Positions 33,773 to 42,351 of a stretch of 64,000 nucleotides of DNA are shown piece by piece (positions within the stretch are counted from its first letter, which is position 1; each line of letters opens with the position of its first letter). Location of the stretch: positions 118,672-182,671 of the forward strand of contig JAYRJU010000009.1 of assembly GCA_041906145.1 (NCBI GenBank), written 5' to 3'. Under the pieces are notes generated by a model that saw only the letters and a program-made list of their open reading frames with translations, did no database searches and was not told the DNA's origin. Made by a program: the position numbers and the translations under genes. The stretch comes from SHVO01 sp041906145. Lineage in GTDB: Bacteria > Pseudomonadota > Alphaproteobacteria > Rhodospirillales > Rhodospirillaceae.

Positions 33773-34100
33773 ACTCTGTCTCCATTGCAACCCAGCAGGT
33801 GGCCACCCTTTAAGGGGCCGGACCGGGCGGTTCAACCGATATTTTTTGGGCGTTTGCAAATTCCCCTGCCGCGCCAATGGGTTCCGCAGAATCCCTCAGT
33901 GCCGCCCCGCGCGGAGACTAACCGAATGGGCTTCTCACGTAAAGGTAAAGCCCCGTATTCACAAAGGGTTGTTAACCCTTTCGGCCGTGTAAGTTTTCCG
34001 CAGCCCGCGCGCTCGTCTGTGACAGATCAAAGGGTTTTGTTTAACCGGCCGGTCGGTTAGACAGGCGCGAGACTCTGGTGCGCGCTTCAGGAGAATTTTG
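33773..34100. promoter_or_regulatory. Divergent regulatory region between ctaC and the CoxF-like gene
   Basis: This 328-base gap must hold promoters for both oxidase gene groups. An 8-bp inverted repeat (AAAGGGTT GTT AACCCTTT) lies at 33963-33981, and CAAAGGGTT recurs as a direct copy at 34028-34036, followed by a GTT-rich run and a GGCCGG palindrome. These could be operators for a respiratory regulator. No gene or clear consensus promoter was recognised. Confidence 0.4.
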
Positions 34101-34253
34101 GTGAACGCAGTTCCGCCGCATGATTCCAATAACGCCGATTCTAACGAGAAGGCCAAACGCCGCCGGCTGGTGCTGTTTGGCTTCGCCTTGGCCCTCGTGC
34201 CGGTGTTCATGTACGTGAGCTTCATCATCAAGACCGCCGTGCGTGGGCCTTAA
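34101..34253 (+). CDS. CoxF-like small single-pass membrane protein
   Basis: A 50-codon gene with a GTG start and AGGAG about nine bases upstream. The first 20 residues are polar (VPPHDSNNADSNEKAKRRR), then one transmembrane helix (LVLFGFALALVPVFMYVSFI) and a short tail. Small proteins with this lysine/arginine-then-helix layout occur in alphaproteobacterial cytochrome oxidase operons as CoxF. It lies ten bases before the DUF420 gene. Assignment rests on size, topology and neighbourhood rather than a diagnostic motif. Confidence 0.65.
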   Translation: MNAVPPHDSNNADSNEKAKRRRLVLFGFALALVPVFMYVSFIIKTAVRGP

Positions 34254-34262
34254 GGACGAGTG

Positions 34263-34694
34263 ATGAGCACAGCCACCGTCCTTCCGCACGTCAACGCGGT
34301 CTTGAATGCGCTTTCAACGATCCTGCTGATTATCGGATTCGTCCTCATCCGCTCCGGACGGCGCGAGCAGCACCGCAAGGTCATGTTGTCCGCGCTTATC
34401 GTCTCCGGCGTTTTCCTGATCAGCTATCTGACCTATCACTTCACCGCGCCGACATTTGTCTTCCCAGGCACGGGTTGGACCAGACCGGTCTACTTCGGCA
34501 TGCTGATCAGTCACGTCGTGTTGGCGACGATCGTGACGCCAATGGTCGTGGTGACCGCGTACCGTGCGCTGAAGGGCACATTCGACCGCCATAAGGCGAT
34601 CGCGCGCTGGACCATCGGCGCGTGGCTATATGTTACCGTAACGGGTGTGCTGATTTACGTGATCCTGTACCACGTCTATCCGCCTTCGGCTTAA
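34263..34694 (+). CDS. DUF420 family membrane protein
   Basis: Protein of 143 residues with four transmembrane helices: AVLNALSTILLIIGFVLIRSG, LIVSGVFLISYLTYHF, MLISHVVLATIVTPMVVVT and WLYVTVTGVLIYVILYHVYP. The family (DUF420/CtaM-like) has conserved His residues (HVNA, HRKVM, HFTAPT, SHVVL, HKAIARWT) that may bind heme or copper; some members are needed for oxidase maturation. The ATG at 34263 is preferred to an overlapping GTG. It is between the CoxF-like gene and the divergent oxidase-like gene. Confidence 0.88.
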   Translation: MSTATVLPHVNAVLNALSTILLIIGFVLIRSGRREQHRKVMLSALIVSGVFLISYLTYHFTAPTFVFPGTGWTRPVYFGMLISHVVLATIVTPMVVVTAYRALKGTFDRHKAIARWTIGAWLYVTVTGVLIYVILYHVYPPSA

Positions 34695-34698
34695 AAGC

Positions 34699-36141
34699 AT
34701 GGACGAGAAAGAAGTCCTCGCACGCACCATGCCGCCGCCGGTCGATACAGCGGTGGACGGCAATTTCGCCGGCAAGATCACGCCGCAGTTCATGCACGAG
34801 CTGCGCGGCTGGGTGAGTTTGCCCTTGGCCGCTTTGGCACTGGCGGGCCTGCTGGCGCTTCTGCTGGCCGCCTCGCGCGTGCCGGGCGCCGAGAAGGTGC
34901 TGACCTGGACCGGCGACAGCTTTTTCCAAAAAGGCCTCGTGGCGCATGTCACCTTCGCCTTCGTCATTTGGTACATGGGCGTGCACGGCGCGTTGACCGT
35001 ACTGATGACTGCGCAAATGCAAGGCGGGCGCGCCGCCCCGGGGTTTTTGTCGATCGCCATCGGGCGCCTCGGTGTTTTCGGCGCGTGGTTGAGCCTGTTC
35101 CTGCTGCTCGGACCTGTGCTCGCCGATTTGGGCGAGCCGTCACTCAATAACTACATCCCGGTCCTCGACCACCCGGTTTATTATGCCGGGCTCGCGTTGC
35201 TTGCCGGGTGCGTGGCCCTGCCGGTGCTGCGCCTGCTGGCGCTGATGGCGCGTGAGCGGAACCCGGACGCGGCGGTGTTCTCGGTGGCCGCCGCGGGACT
35301 CATATACGTGCTGGCGCTGGTGTGTATCGCCGCGGCCGGCCTGACAATGCCGGAGAACGTCGGTCGTCAGGGCGCGAACGAATACTTGATGTGGGGCGGC
35401 GGCCATGTGCTGCAGTTCGCTAACACCGCGCTAATGCTGTGCTCCTTCTATCTGATCGCGCGCGCCGCACTCGGCGAAACGCCGCTGTCGGGCTCGTGGT
35501 TGAAGACCATGATGCTTGTGCTGGTCGCGGGCGCGGCCGCCGGGCCGCTTCTGTATCTAACGCACGAGGCGGGCGGCGCCACTCAGCGCGATCTGTTCAC
35601 GCGGCTTTATTGGTATGCGCTGCCGGTTCCGACCGCGATGGTGCTCGGAAGCGTCGGGCTTCTTCTGTTCCGCCGCTGGAAAGACGCCATGAAAGGCGCG
35701 CCGGAGATCAAGGCGATCGCGGCGGCATTATTCTTGTTCGCATACGGCGGTGTGCTCGGCTTCTTCGAGGGCTCGATCGACACACGCACGCCCAGCCATT
35801 ACCACGCGATGCTGATTGCGGTGACCCTGGCCTTCATGGCGCTCTACTTTGCACTTTTCCTGCCGCTGCTGGGCCTGCGGACCCAACGCAAGAAATTGCG
35901 TACCGCGATGTACCTGCTGCTGGGCGGCGGTCAGTTCCTCCATTCGACCGGTCTATATCTAGCGGGTCTGGAAGGCGTGCTGCGCAAGACCCCCGGTGCG
36001 GCGCAAGGCCTTGATAGCCCTTGGAAGATCGCAAGCATGTCGTTGATGGGCCTCGGCGGCCTCATTGCGGTGGCCGGTGGCATCATCTTCATTTTTCTCG
36101 CGGGGAAAATGCTTATTGGCAAACCCGGACCGGACCGGTAG
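34699..36141 (+). CDS. Divergent heme-copper oxidase subunit I-like membrane protein
   Basis: Membrane protein of 480 residues with about twelve helices. Several places echo heme-copper oxidase subunit I: VAHVTFAFVIWYMG near residue 82 (low-spin heme His position), WGGGHVLQFANT (CuB His position), LYLTHEAGG (normally two His) and SHYHAMLIAV (the paired His of the heme ligands). GFFEG and FLHSTGLYLAG also resemble the superfamily. One CuB His appears missing. It is cotranscribed with CoxF-like, DUF420 and ctaB. Whether it forms an oxidase or is an assembly or heme protein is open. Confidence 0.65.
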   Translation: MDEKEVLARTMPPPVDTAVDGNFAGKITPQFMHELRGWVSLPLAALALAGLLALLLAASRVPGAEKVLTWTGDSFFQKGLVAHVTFAFVIWYMGVHGALTVLMTAQMQGGRAAPGFLSIAIGRLGVFGAWLSLFLLLGPVLADLGEPSLNNYIPVLDHPVYYAGLALLAGCVALPVLRLLALMARERNPDAAVFSVAAAGLIYVLALVCIAAAGLTMPENVGRQGANEYLMWGGGHVLQFANTALMLCSFYLIARAALGETPLSGSWLKTMMLVLVAGAAAGPLLYLTHEAGGATQRDLFTRLYWYALPVPTAMVLGSVGLLLFRRWKDAMKGAPEIKAIAAALFLFAYGGVLGFFEGSIDTRTPSHYHAMLIAVTLAFMALYFALFLPLLGLRTQRKKLRTAMYLLLGGGQFLHSTGLYLAGLEGVLRKTPGAAQGLDSPWKIASMSLMGLGGLIAVAGGIIFIFLAGKMLIGKPGPDR

Positions 36142-36199
36142 ACCAAGCGCGCGGAACGGTCCCTTCCTGGCGGTTGGGTATTAGGGATTCCAATACGTT

Positions 36200-37066
36200 A
36201 TGCAAATTCGCAGTTACATTGAGCTGATGAAGCTGCGCATCGGCTTTCTCATCGCGGTCAGCGCGATGGCGGGCTATGCGGCAGTAGCGAGCCATGTCGA
36301 TGCATGGCAGCTCGTTGTGCTGTTCGTGGCCATGGTGCTCGGTTCGTCGGGCTCGGCCGTCTTCAATCAATACTACGACCGCGACATCGACCGCCTGATG
36401 GCGCGCACAGCGAACCGTCCGCTCGCGGCCGGTACGATGGCCGACGCGCGCAAGGCGCTGCTGTTCGCCGGTGTGCTGCTCGTGACGGGATGCGTGCTCG
36501 CCGCGATAGCCTTTAATTGGGTTGTCGCGACCCACCTGTTCCTTGGCGCCTTTGTGTACGGCGTCGTCTACACCGTGTGGCTCAAGCGCCTTCACTGGAC
36601 CAACATCATCATCGGCGGCGCCGCCGGCAGCTTCGCCGTGCTCGCGGGCGCGGCCGCGGTGGATCCAAACATCTGGCTGCTGCCCACACTGATGGCGATC
36701 ACGCTGTTCCTGTGGACCCCCTCGCACTTCTGGTCGCTCGCCATCCTCATCAAGGACGACTACGCGAAAGCCGGCGTTCCGATGCTGCCCGTCATCGCGG
36801 GTGACGCGACCTGCGCCAAATGGATCTTCGGCAACACCGTTCTGCTCGTCATCTCGGCCATGCTGCCGGTGGCGTTCGGTGAACTCGGCCTGCTGTACGG
36901 CGTGATCTCCACGGCGTTCGGTGCGCGCTTCCTGTTCCTTAACGTGAAGCTGATGAAGGACTCGAGCCGCGATCTCGCGCGCCGGAATTTCCTATTCTCC
37001 ATGCAGTACCTGGCAGGCGTGTTCCTCGCCGTGGTCGTGGACAAGCACGTCCCACTACCCTTCTAG
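36200..37066 (+). CDS. ctaB: Protoheme IX farnesyltransferase
   Basis: Converts protoheme IX to heme O using farnesyl diphosphate, needed for the aa3 oxidase encoded next to it. UbiA-family protein of 288 residues with about eight helices. The Asp-rich motif is NQYYDRDIDRLMARTANRPL, with the second acidic loop in IKDDYAKAGVPMLPV. The farnesyl donor would come from the ispA product at the start of the window. Divergent from ctaCD as part of the plus-strand oxidase group. Confidence 0.95.
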   Translation: MQIRSYIELMKLRIGFLIAVSAMAGYAAVASHVDAWQLVVLFVAMVLGSSGSAVFNQYYDRDIDRLMARTANRPLAAGTMADARKALLFAGVLLVTGCVLAAIAFNWVVATHLFLGAFVYGVVYTVWLKRLHWTNIIIGGAAGSFAVLAGAAAVDPNIWLLPTLMAITLFLWTPSHFWSLAILIKDDYAKAGVPMLPVIAGDATCAKWIFGNTVLLVISAMLPVAFGELGLLYGVISTAFGARFLFLNVKLMKDSSRDLARRNFLFSMQYLAGVFLAVVVDKHVPLPF

Positions 37067-37227
37067 CGCGCCGGAGCTGCCCGAGGAGCGAAGACGGGTG
37101 CCGTTCTAAAAAACGGTTGTCATTGCCCGCATAGCGACGCGAGTGCGGGACTCCATCTTTCAAAATTGCTTGCTTCACGATGGATTACCCGGATGCGGAC
37201 CCGTGGACGCGGGGGATGGCGGGAGGC

Positions 37228-37881
37228 CTAGTGATGCGGAACTGCGATGATGTAGGCGAGATTTTGCCCGCCCGCGCCGCGATCAAAGACGAAGGGCAGC
37301 GTGGGATTTGTTTTCGCCGCTTCGGCTGTGTATCCGAGGTCGGCGCTGGTCACGCCCGGTGCGTAAAACATCATGTGGCCTGGGAAGGCGGTGGCCGTGA
37401 TTTTGCCTGACGCGTCGAGCCTGATGTCGCCCGCTGTCATATAGGCGACACCGCTTTTCGCGGGACGCTTGAAGCGTCCATCCTTGAAGCCGCCATCGAT
37501 GTCGGCGCGGATTTCGTCGGTGCTCTTACCGGCGGCGAGAAGTTCGCCCACGCGTAACATCGCCGGCACGTAGCTGCTCTGGCCTTCAGCGTCCCAGCAG
37601 GTCGGCTTGAAATTCTCAACGCCGTAGAAGAACCCGTCGCGATTGACGAAGCATGTAAAACCATTCGTGCCGTCCTTCGCCTTCTCATAACCCTTGGCGC
37701 CATAGACATAGACGGCTGCGCCGTCGCGCAGATGCGCGGGGCCCCCTGAAAGGGCGAGCGCGATTTCGACGTCGCGCGGAAAGGCGACATTCAGAGTCTT
37801 GCGCGTGTCGGCCATATCGGCGGCTTGGGCCGTCAGAGGCAGCAGCGCCGCGAGCGCAACCGTTTTAATCTTCATAAGCAC
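37228..37881 (-). CDS. Secreted protein of unknown function
   Basis: Exported protein of 217 residues. The signal peptide is KTVALAALLPLTAQA, followed by a mature domain with two Cys (GFTCFVNRDG and PTCWDAEG) that may form a disulfide. It contains GHMMFYAPGVTSADLGY and the ending FDRGAGGQNLAYIIAVPH. I do not recognise a family. A second in-frame ATG two codons on (37875) is equally possible as a start. It is four bases downstream of the DUF2237 gene on the same strand, so both are probably cotranscribed. Confidence 0.75.
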   Translation of the reverse strand: MLMKIKTVALAALLPLTAQAADMADTRKTLNVAFPRDVEIALALSGGPAHLRDGAAVYVYGAKGYEKAKDGTNGFTCFVNRDGFFYGVENFKPTCWDAEGQSSYVPAMLRVGELLAAGKSTDEIRADIDGGFKDGRFKRPAKSGVAYMTAGDIRLDASGKITATAFPGHMMFYAPGVTSADLGYTAEAAKTNPTLPFVFDRGAGGQNLAYIIAVPHH

Positions 37882-37884
37882 CCC

Positions 37885-38280
37885 TTACATCAAATCAACG
37901 GCGTGTTTTTTGAGGTCGGCGAGCTCGCAGTGTTCGAGTGCGCCCTCGTGGGTGGCTGTCAATACGACCTTTGGCGCCTGGCCCGCGGCGAACGCCTGCT
38001 GCCAGCGTGGGGCGCACAGGCACCAGCGATCGCCCGGATTGAGGCCGGGGAAGGCATACTCTGGAATCGGCGTAGAGAGGTCGTTGCCCGATCGTTTGCT
38101 GTAGGCGAGGAACTCGGCGGTCATGACCACACACACGGTGTGCGAACCAATATCGCTGGGGCCTGTATTGCAGCAACCGTCGCGGAAGAAGCCTGTGACG
38201 GGCTTGGCCGAGCACATCTGCAGGGCACCGCCGAGGACATTGCGCGCGGGACGCTGCTGTTCGCTCATATCACGCGGCAT
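37885..38280 (-). CDS. DUF2237 family protein
   Basis: Small soluble protein of 131 residues matching DUF2237: NVLGGALQMCSAKPVTGFFR, then DGCCNTGPSDIGSHTVCVVM, then GNDLSTPIPEYAFPGLNPGD and RWCLCAPRWQQA. Five or six conserved Cys suggest metal or iron-sulfur binding, but no function is established. An alternative start four codons in (MSEQQRP) is possible. It is the first gene of a two-gene unit with the secreted protein that follows. Confidence 0.88.
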   Translation of the reverse strand: MPRDMSEQQRPARNVLGGALQMCSAKPVTGFFRDGCCNTGPSDIGSHTVCVVMTAEFLAYSKRSGNDLSTPIPEYAFPGLNPGDRWCLCAPRWQQAFAAGQAPKVVLTATHEGALEHCELADLKKHAVDLM

Positions 38281-38398
38281 GCAAGATCCTTATTCCAGCC
38301 GGCTCTGAATTTAGGCAGCGCACAAAAGTCCTGCAAGCCTTGGCGGGCTGCGCCGCGAAGCCTATGCTTGGGTTCTCACGCGTGTTTGTCAGGTCACT

Positions 38399-40435
38399 AT
38401 GTCGGAGAAAAAGGTAACGGCCCCGGGCGCAGCCCCGGGAGCTGCGGGGACAGCCACCGTGGCGCCGGCCGATGTCGCCCGTATCTGGGCGGTTATGAGC
38501 CATGAAATCCGTACGCCTTTGATGGGTGTCGTCGGCATGCTCGAAGTGCTTAACCGCACCAGCCTTTCCGACGAACAGCGCCGGATCATTTCGACAGCCG
38601 AAGAGTCATCGGTCGCGCTCATGCGCATCATCGACGACGTGCTTGATTTCGCCAAACTCGAATCCGCGCAAGTCAAACTCGAGGAATCCATCGCCGATCC
38701 GCTCGCTATACTGGAAGGCACGGCCGACCTTCTTGCGACGATCGCGGGAACCAAGCGGCTTGTGTTGACTTGCGAGGCTGAAGGCGAGCTGCCGCTTGTG
38801 TTGTGCGATGCGCTGCGCCTGCGCCAGGTGCTTTTGAACATAGGCGCGAACGCGCTGAAATACACGGACACCGGAACGGTTGCGCTGACGGTGTCACTCA
38901 TTGACCGGCGCGATGATGCGGCGATGCTGCGGTTCAGCGTGACCGATACCGGTCAGGGCGTACCGCTTGATTTGCAAGGCTATCTATTCCAGCCGTTCTG
39001 GCAGCTCGCGGGCCGCGAAGCCTCCTTGAGCGGTATGGGCGGGGTCGGACTGGGCCTGGCCATTTGCCGCACGCTGGTGGACGCCATGGGCGGGCAGATC
39101 GCGGTGGACAGCCGTCCCGGCGAGGGCACACGGTTTGACGTCGACGTGACGTTCAGGATCGCACCGGCCGAAGTCACGCGGCCCCGCCTCGACGATATGG
39201 AAGTTGTCACGGTGGACAGTGCCGATGGGGCGCTCGGCATTGCCGCGCGTTATCTGGAAGGCGCGGGCGCGTCGATCGTGCGCGTCGATACGCTGGGCGC
39301 TTTGGCGCGGCATGTGCCGACAGCGAAGAAACGCATCATCTTGCTGCTTGGCGCGGACGCGGAATCCGAGGATGTCGAAGCGATATCGGCGGCGTTGCAG
39401 CGCATGGGTTCGGACCACTTGTCCTCGATCGTCTGGCTGCACCGTGGGGCGACGGGAAGTTTGCCTGTGCGTTCGGCCGTCTGGCCTGTACGTGCGAACC
39501 CGATGCGGCGCGGCGACCTTTTCGCAGCCGTCACGAAAACCGGCGGCACGCGCGAGGGCGACGGCATGGAGGTTATCGCGCGCTATCAGGAACGCCTGAT
39601 CGATCCGAACGCGGCGGTGCAAGCCGCGCGCGCCGACGGCATGGTCATCTTGATTGCCGAGGACAATAAGGTGAACCAGGAAGTCTTGCGCCAGCAACTC
39701 GCCATCCTCGGGTACGACTGCGATATCGCATCGACAGGCCACGCGGCTTTGAAGAAGCTCGGCGAGCGGAGTTATCCGCTTCTACTGTGCGACTGTCACA
39801 TGCCGGGAATGGACGGCTTTGAGCTGACGCGCGCCATCCGCACCAACGAGAACGGTCAAGCGCATATGCCGATCGTGGCCGTGACGGCAAATGCGGTACC
39901 CGGTGAAGCGCAGCGCTGCCGCGCGGCGGGCATGGATGACTATCTCGCCAAACCGATCGAAATCAGCGCGCTTCAGGCTAAGCTGAACCGGTGGATTGGC
40001 CCTGCGCAGGCATATCCAACATGGTCGGGGGTTAGCTCAATATCGGCGGCGCAACCGCCCGAGCGGTTGCTTGACTTGCGCGGGCTTTCTGTCGTGTACG
40101 GCGGCGATCCACAGCGCTTGGCGCCGGTGCTTGAACAATGGTCGAGCGGTATGACCGAGGTGCTACGAGATCTCGAAACAAGTGTGGATGCAAAGGCCTG
40201 GGAAGCCGCGCTGGCCGCAACGCATCGCATTAAGGGCAGCGCGGGCATCGCCGGCGCCGCACGTGTTTCGGCGGCGGCGGCGGCGCTTGAGGTGGCTTTA
40301 CGCGGTGGCGATGCTGCTGTCATCGCGAGTGAGCGGGCGCGCGTTCGCGCGTTGATGCAAGCGTCGTTAAAGGAAGCCGCGGATTGGCGCCAAGCGGCGA
40401 ATGACCCCGCGCGGGTCACTCAAACGTCTGCGTAA
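38399..40435 (+). CDS. Soluble hybrid histidine kinase with REC and Hpt domains
   Basis: Cytoplasmic phosphorelay protein of 678 residues; no membrane helix. Order: HisKA with phosphorylated His near residue 35 (VMSHEIRTPLMG), an ATPase domain (about 130-250, GVGLGLAICRTL), a degenerate receiver-like region (about 265-385), a true receiver with phosphoacceptor Asp near 464 (LLLCDCHMPGMDG), and an Hpt domain with His near 607 (THRIKGSAGIAG). The layout resembles BvgS/EvgS-type kinases without their sensor. The input must be another protein or an N-terminal signal. Two regulators lie next to it. Confidence 0.9.
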   Translation: MSEKKVTAPGAAPGAAGTATVAPADVARIWAVMSHEIRTPLMGVVGMLEVLNRTSLSDEQRRIISTAEESSVALMRIIDDVLDFAKLESAQVKLEESIADPLAILEGTADLLATIAGTKRLVLTCEAEGELPLVLCDALRLRQVLLNIGANALKYTDTGTVALTVSLIDRRDDAAMLRFSVTDTGQGVPLDLQGYLFQPFWQLAGREASLSGMGGVGLGLAICRTLVDAMGGQIAVDSRPGEGTRFDVDVTFRIAPAEVTRPRLDDMEVVTVDSADGALGIAARYLEGAGASIVRVDTLGALARHVPTAKKRIILLLGADAESEDVEAISAALQRMGSDHLSSIVWLHRGATGSLPVRSAVWPVRANPMRRGDLFAAVTKTGGTREGDGMEVIARYQERLIDPNAAVQAARADGMVILIAEDNKVNQEVLRQQLAILGYDCDIASTGHAALKKLGERSYPLLLCDCHMPGMDGFELTRAIRTNENGQAHMPIVAVTANAVPGEAQRCRAAGMDDYLAKPIEISALQAKLNRWIGPAQAYPTWSGVSSISAAQPPERLLDLRGLSVVYGGDPQRLAPVLEQWSSGMTEVLRDLETSVDAKAWEAALAATHRIKGSAGIAGAARVSAAAAALEVALRGGDAAVIASERARVRALMQASLKEAADWRQAANDPARVTQTSA

Positions 40436-40444
40436 GATGTGCGG

Positions 40445-41215
40445 CTAAGCCGCGGTTTCGGATGCGGCTGCGGCATCGTCCGGCGAAAGGATGTAACCCG
40501 ATCCCCGCACTGTCTTGATCATCAGCGGGCGTTTCGGATCGACCTCGATCTTGTGACGAAGGCGCGTGACCAGCACGTCGATGCTGCGGTCCATCGGATC
40601 CCATTCGCGCGACAGCACCTTGTCCATCAGGTCTTCGCGCGTCTGGACCTTGCCAGCGTTGCGGATGAGGTGGGCGAGCAGGCGGGACTCGTTGCCGGTC
40701 AGCATCGCTTCCGCGCCGCTCTTGGAGCGGAACAGGCCGGCGTCCAGGTCGAGAACCCAGCCTTGATAGCTGAGCTTGCCGTGCGGAACTTCACTAAGCG
40801 CAGCGTGCGGCGCGGCCGCGAGAGCGCCGGTGCGGCGCAAGACGCTACGGATGCGCGCGAGAAGTTCGCGTTCCTCGAAAGGCTTGGTGAGATAATCGTC
40901 GGCGCCGCATTCCAGGCCGACGACGCGGTCCATGATCTCGTGGCGCGTGGATAGAATAATGATGCCGAGCGTCTTGTACTGTTCGCGCAGGTAGCGCGTC
41001 AGCGCGAAGCCGTCTTCTCCGGGAAGGCGCAAGTCCATGATGACGAGGTGGATGGGCGTAGCGGCCAGGACCTGGCGCATGTCCATGCCGTCTGTCGCCA
41101 AGGTGACTTCATATCCTTCGCCGCGCAGGTATATATCTAGGACGTCGCGGACGAAGGGATCGTCCTCGACCACAAGGATACGGGGCGGGGTCTGCGAAAC
41201 CTTGGAGTTGTCCAT
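40445..41215 (-). CDS. OmpR-family response regulator of the phosphorelay cluster
   Basis: Response regulator of 256 residues. Receiver: ILVVEDDPFVRDVLDIYL, Asp near residue 60 in LVIMDLRLPGEDG, Thr/Ser in IIILSTRHE and Lys in YLTKPFEE. Winged-helix domain: EWDPMDRSIDVLVTRLRHKI and MIKTVRGSGYIL. I start at the ATG at 41215; the frame extends to 41293. It ends ten bases from the end of the convergent hybrid kinase, a likely phosphoryl donor through its Hpt domain. A 146-base gap separates it from the divergent REC-Hpt gene. Confidence 0.9.
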   Translation of the reverse strand: MDNSKVSQTPPRILVVEDDPFVRDVLDIYLRGEGYEVTLATDGMDMRQVLAATPIHLVIMDLRLPGEDGFALTRYLREQYKTLGIIILSTRHEIMDRVVGLECGADDYLTKPFEERELLARIRSVLRRTGALAAAPHAALSEVPHGKLSYQGWVLDLDAGLFRSKSGAEAMLTGNESRLLAHLIRNAGKVQTREDLMDKVLSREWDPMDRSIDVLVTRLRHKIEVDPKRPLMIKTVRGSGYILSPDDAAAASETAA

Positions 41216-41361
41216 CCAAAAAACTCGCGTTTTCAATGCGATAAGAGACGCAGATCGGGGATTGAACCGTTCCCCCACGAGTTGAGTATACAACCCAGGA
41301 TGAAATTTCCTACCCCTCGTTTGAGCCTTCTAATAATAGCGGCGGGCGCTGGAGACTGCGG

Positions 41362-42075
41362 ATGAACACGCTCTCGGTCATGCTGGTCGATGATGACGCA
41401 TTCATCCGCGAGGTGGTAGCCGCGGCGCTCAGCGTCAGGCCGGGCGTGCACGTCCAAAGTTTCGCCTCAGGCGACGACGCGCTCGCGGGCGCGCGTCTCG
41501 CGACGCCGGATATCATCGTGCTCGATTTCACCATGCCTGGGACGGACGGCCTTGCGATCTACCATGATCTGAAAAGCGCATTGGCGGAGATGCCGCCTGT
41601 GATTTTTCTCACCGCCCACGAGGATACCGACCTTGTCGCGCGGTTGCGCGCCGCCGGTGCGGTGGGGGTGCTGGCGAAACCTTTCGATCCCTTGATGATC
41701 GCGGGAGAGATTCTGAAATTCGGTGAACAAGAACGCGCCGGGGCGCCGCGTGATGCGCGCCTTGATGCCGTTGCCGCGAGCTTTCGCGCAAGCCTGCCGC
41801 AGACCATGGCCGAGATCGACAAGGAGTGGAGCGTGCTGCGCCGCGAATGGCAGGGGACCGTTGCTCAGAGCTTGATCATGAGGACGCATAAATTAGCTGG
41901 CGCGGCGGGGCTCTTTAAACTGCACGAGTTTGGGAGCGCCGCGCGCGCTGTCGAAGTCGCCGCGGTGGCGCAGGTTGACGCGGAGAAGCGCGGCGAGGCG
42001 GTCGAGATCGGCGTGCTCGCGCAAGCGGTGGCGGCGTTGTGGGAGCGCGCTATCACGGCGATGGACAAGAGGTGA
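41362..42075 (+). CDS. Receiver-Hpt fusion protein
   Basis: Protein of 237 residues with two phosphotransfer domains and no output. The receiver (about 1-120) has VMLVDDDAFIREVV, Asp near residue 54 in IVLDFTMPGTDG, Thr in VIFLTAHEDTD and Lys in VLAKPFDP. The Hpt domain (about 150-235) has the phosphorylatable His near 175 in MRTHKLAGAAGLF. Such proteins act as intermediates or phosphate sinks in relays. It is divergent from the OmpR-type regulator and close to the hybrid kinase, so a three-protein relay is likely. Confidence 0.88.
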   Translation: MNTLSVMLVDDDAFIREVVAAALSVRPGVHVQSFASGDDALAGARLATPDIIVLDFTMPGTDGLAIYHDLKSALAEMPPVIFLTAHEDTDLVARLRAAGAVGVLAKPFDPLMIAGEILKFGEQERAGAPRDARLDAVAASFRASLPQTMAEIDKEWSVLRREWQGTVAQSLIMRTHKLAGAAGLFKLHEFGSAARAVEVAAVAQVDAEKRGEAVEIGVLAQAVAALWERAITAMDKR

Positions 42076-42207
42076 GCTTGGCCCTGCATCGCGCCCTTGG
42101 GCACCCAATTCTGCGAAGTGCCGTTAGACCCGAGCCCGAGGGTCGGTAATTGCCGAACCGTCCCTTCGGGGGATTCATTATGAAACGCAGTGCGATTTTA
42201 TGATGGA

Positions 42208-42282
42208 TGGTGCCGGATGAGGGGATTGAACCCCCGACCTTCGGTTTACAAAACCGCTGCTCTACCGCTGAGCTAATCCGGC
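42208..42282 (-). tRNA. tRNA-Thr (anticodon TGT)
   Basis: Full cloverleaf on the minus strand, 75 bases including an encoded CCA. Acceptor arms are GCCGGAT/ATCCGGC with discriminator A; the anticodon loop TTTGTAA gives TGT. The T-arm contains GGTTCAATC. It is isolated between the REC-Hpt gene and rlmB. Confidence 0.95.
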
Positions 42283-42351
42283 GTCGCCATTCGCAAAGAG
42301 GCCCGGAAAATAGGGCCGGCCCTTCAAAAGGGCAACTCCGTAAAAAGGAGC

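Noticed and set aside
31289..34060. Long plus-strand frames opposite ctaD and ctaC
   Set aside because: Both are antisense to strongly conserved oxidase genes and the translations are low-complexity His/Arg/Glu-rich sequence.
37098..37113. Small CCGTT/AACGG hairpin after ctaB
   Set aside because: The stem is only five pairs and not followed by a T-run, so it is too weak to call a terminator.
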